From Pseudomonas protegens CHA0 (GTDB taxonomy: Bacteria; Pseudomonadota; Gammaproteobacteria; Pseudomonadales; Pseudomonadaceae): 64,000 bases of DNA. The stretch covers positions 5,768,501 through 5,832,500 of the forward strand of contig NC_021237.1 of NCBI RefSeq assembly GCF_000397205.1, given 5' to 3'. The first letter of the stretch is position 1. Every line of letters starts with the position of its first letter. This document shows, piece after piece, positions 63,875 through 64,000 of the stretch. Under the pieces are notes generated by a model. The model was not told the origin of the DNA, ran no database searches, and saw only the letters and a list, made by a program, of their open reading frames with translations. A program made the position numbers and the translations under genes.

Positions 63875-64000
63875 AATTTCGAGCTTGTAACTGTTAGCTT
63901 GGAGCTATCAGCTTGGAGCTTAAAGCTGCTTCTATCGTCTTCTTCAATGAATCAAGCAATTCGTGTGGGAGCTTATGAAGCAGCTGATGTCGTCGATTAA
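63875..64000. other. Start of the 16S-side spacer
   Basis: These 126 bases lie between tRNA-Ile and the 16S rRNA gene, which would be past the end of the window on the minus strand. Repeated AGCTTGGAGCT words occur near 63894-63922. No gene is visible. Confidence 0.6.

Overview
The window is a dense, GC-rich gammaproteobacterial chromosome segment. It is very probably from a Pseudomonas of the fluorescens group (P. protegens or P. chlororaphis type). Support comes from the gene families and their order (mksFEB, rimI next to a cryptic holD, a coupled bphO-bphP pair, czcCBA, an OprD porin, DUF2790, a BdlA-like chemoreceptor pair), from Pseudomonas-type REP repeats between genes, and from the rRNA sequences. 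I see no prophage, integrase, insertion sequence or CRISPR array. Most of the segment looks like ordinary chromosome with accessory metabolic and regulatory genes.

Layout. 1-6.3 kb holds the end of an AraC/GyrI regulator, a PgeF-like protein, GNAT acetyltransferases, a gamma-glutamylcyclotransferase-like protein, D-Ala-D-Ala ligase, and a LysE exporter divergent from an AraC regulator. 6.6-9.4 kb is the heme oxygenase-bacteriophytochrome operon. 9.4-19.6 kb is a run of LysR regulators set beside likely targets: a DMT transporter, a DHA2 MFS pump, a PRISE-type reductase, a flavin reductase and an SDR. 19.6-22.5 kb carries two tandem soluble PAS-PAS chemoreceptors. 22.8-25.8 kb has RidA, a DUF2790 secreted protein divergent from an OprD porin, and a 73-residue secreted protein. 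25.8-33.7 kb is the heavy-metal island: czcA, czcB, a 52-residue coupled ORF, czcC, czcR without its kinase, and a CDF exporter. 33.9-44 kb carries carbon transporters (GntP, an MHS-type MFS, AtoE), a PanB paralogue, a MocR-like regulator and a Tat-type acid phosphatase. 44-48.8 kb is HscC, a membrane J-protein and a secreted cysteine-containing protein. 49-60.2 kb has carbonic anhydrase, rimI-holD, the mksFEB condensin operon, and a lipid-transport operon with split LetA and a six-MCE LetB. The window ends in an rRNA operon on the minus strand: 5S, 23S, tRNA-Ala, tRNA-Ile. The 16S gene lies beyond the end.

How genes work together. CzcCBA would span the envelope and export Zn/Cd/Co, the CDF protein would move cytoplasmic metal to the periplasm, and CzcR would control them. 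An OprD porin and two small exported proteins lie within about 8 kb, and their promoters contain TGTAA-type words also seen in the czc promoter. HscC and the J-protein form a specialised Hsp70 pair. MksF, MksE and MksB form a complete condensin with no MksG nuclease. LetA1, LetA2 and LetB form an inner-to-outer-membrane lipid conduit. The most interesting leads are the czcC-coupled mini-ORF with the orphan czcR, the HscC-J-secreted protein module, the split LetA/six-MCE LetB, and the twin BdlA-like receptors. None of these is proven to be a new system.
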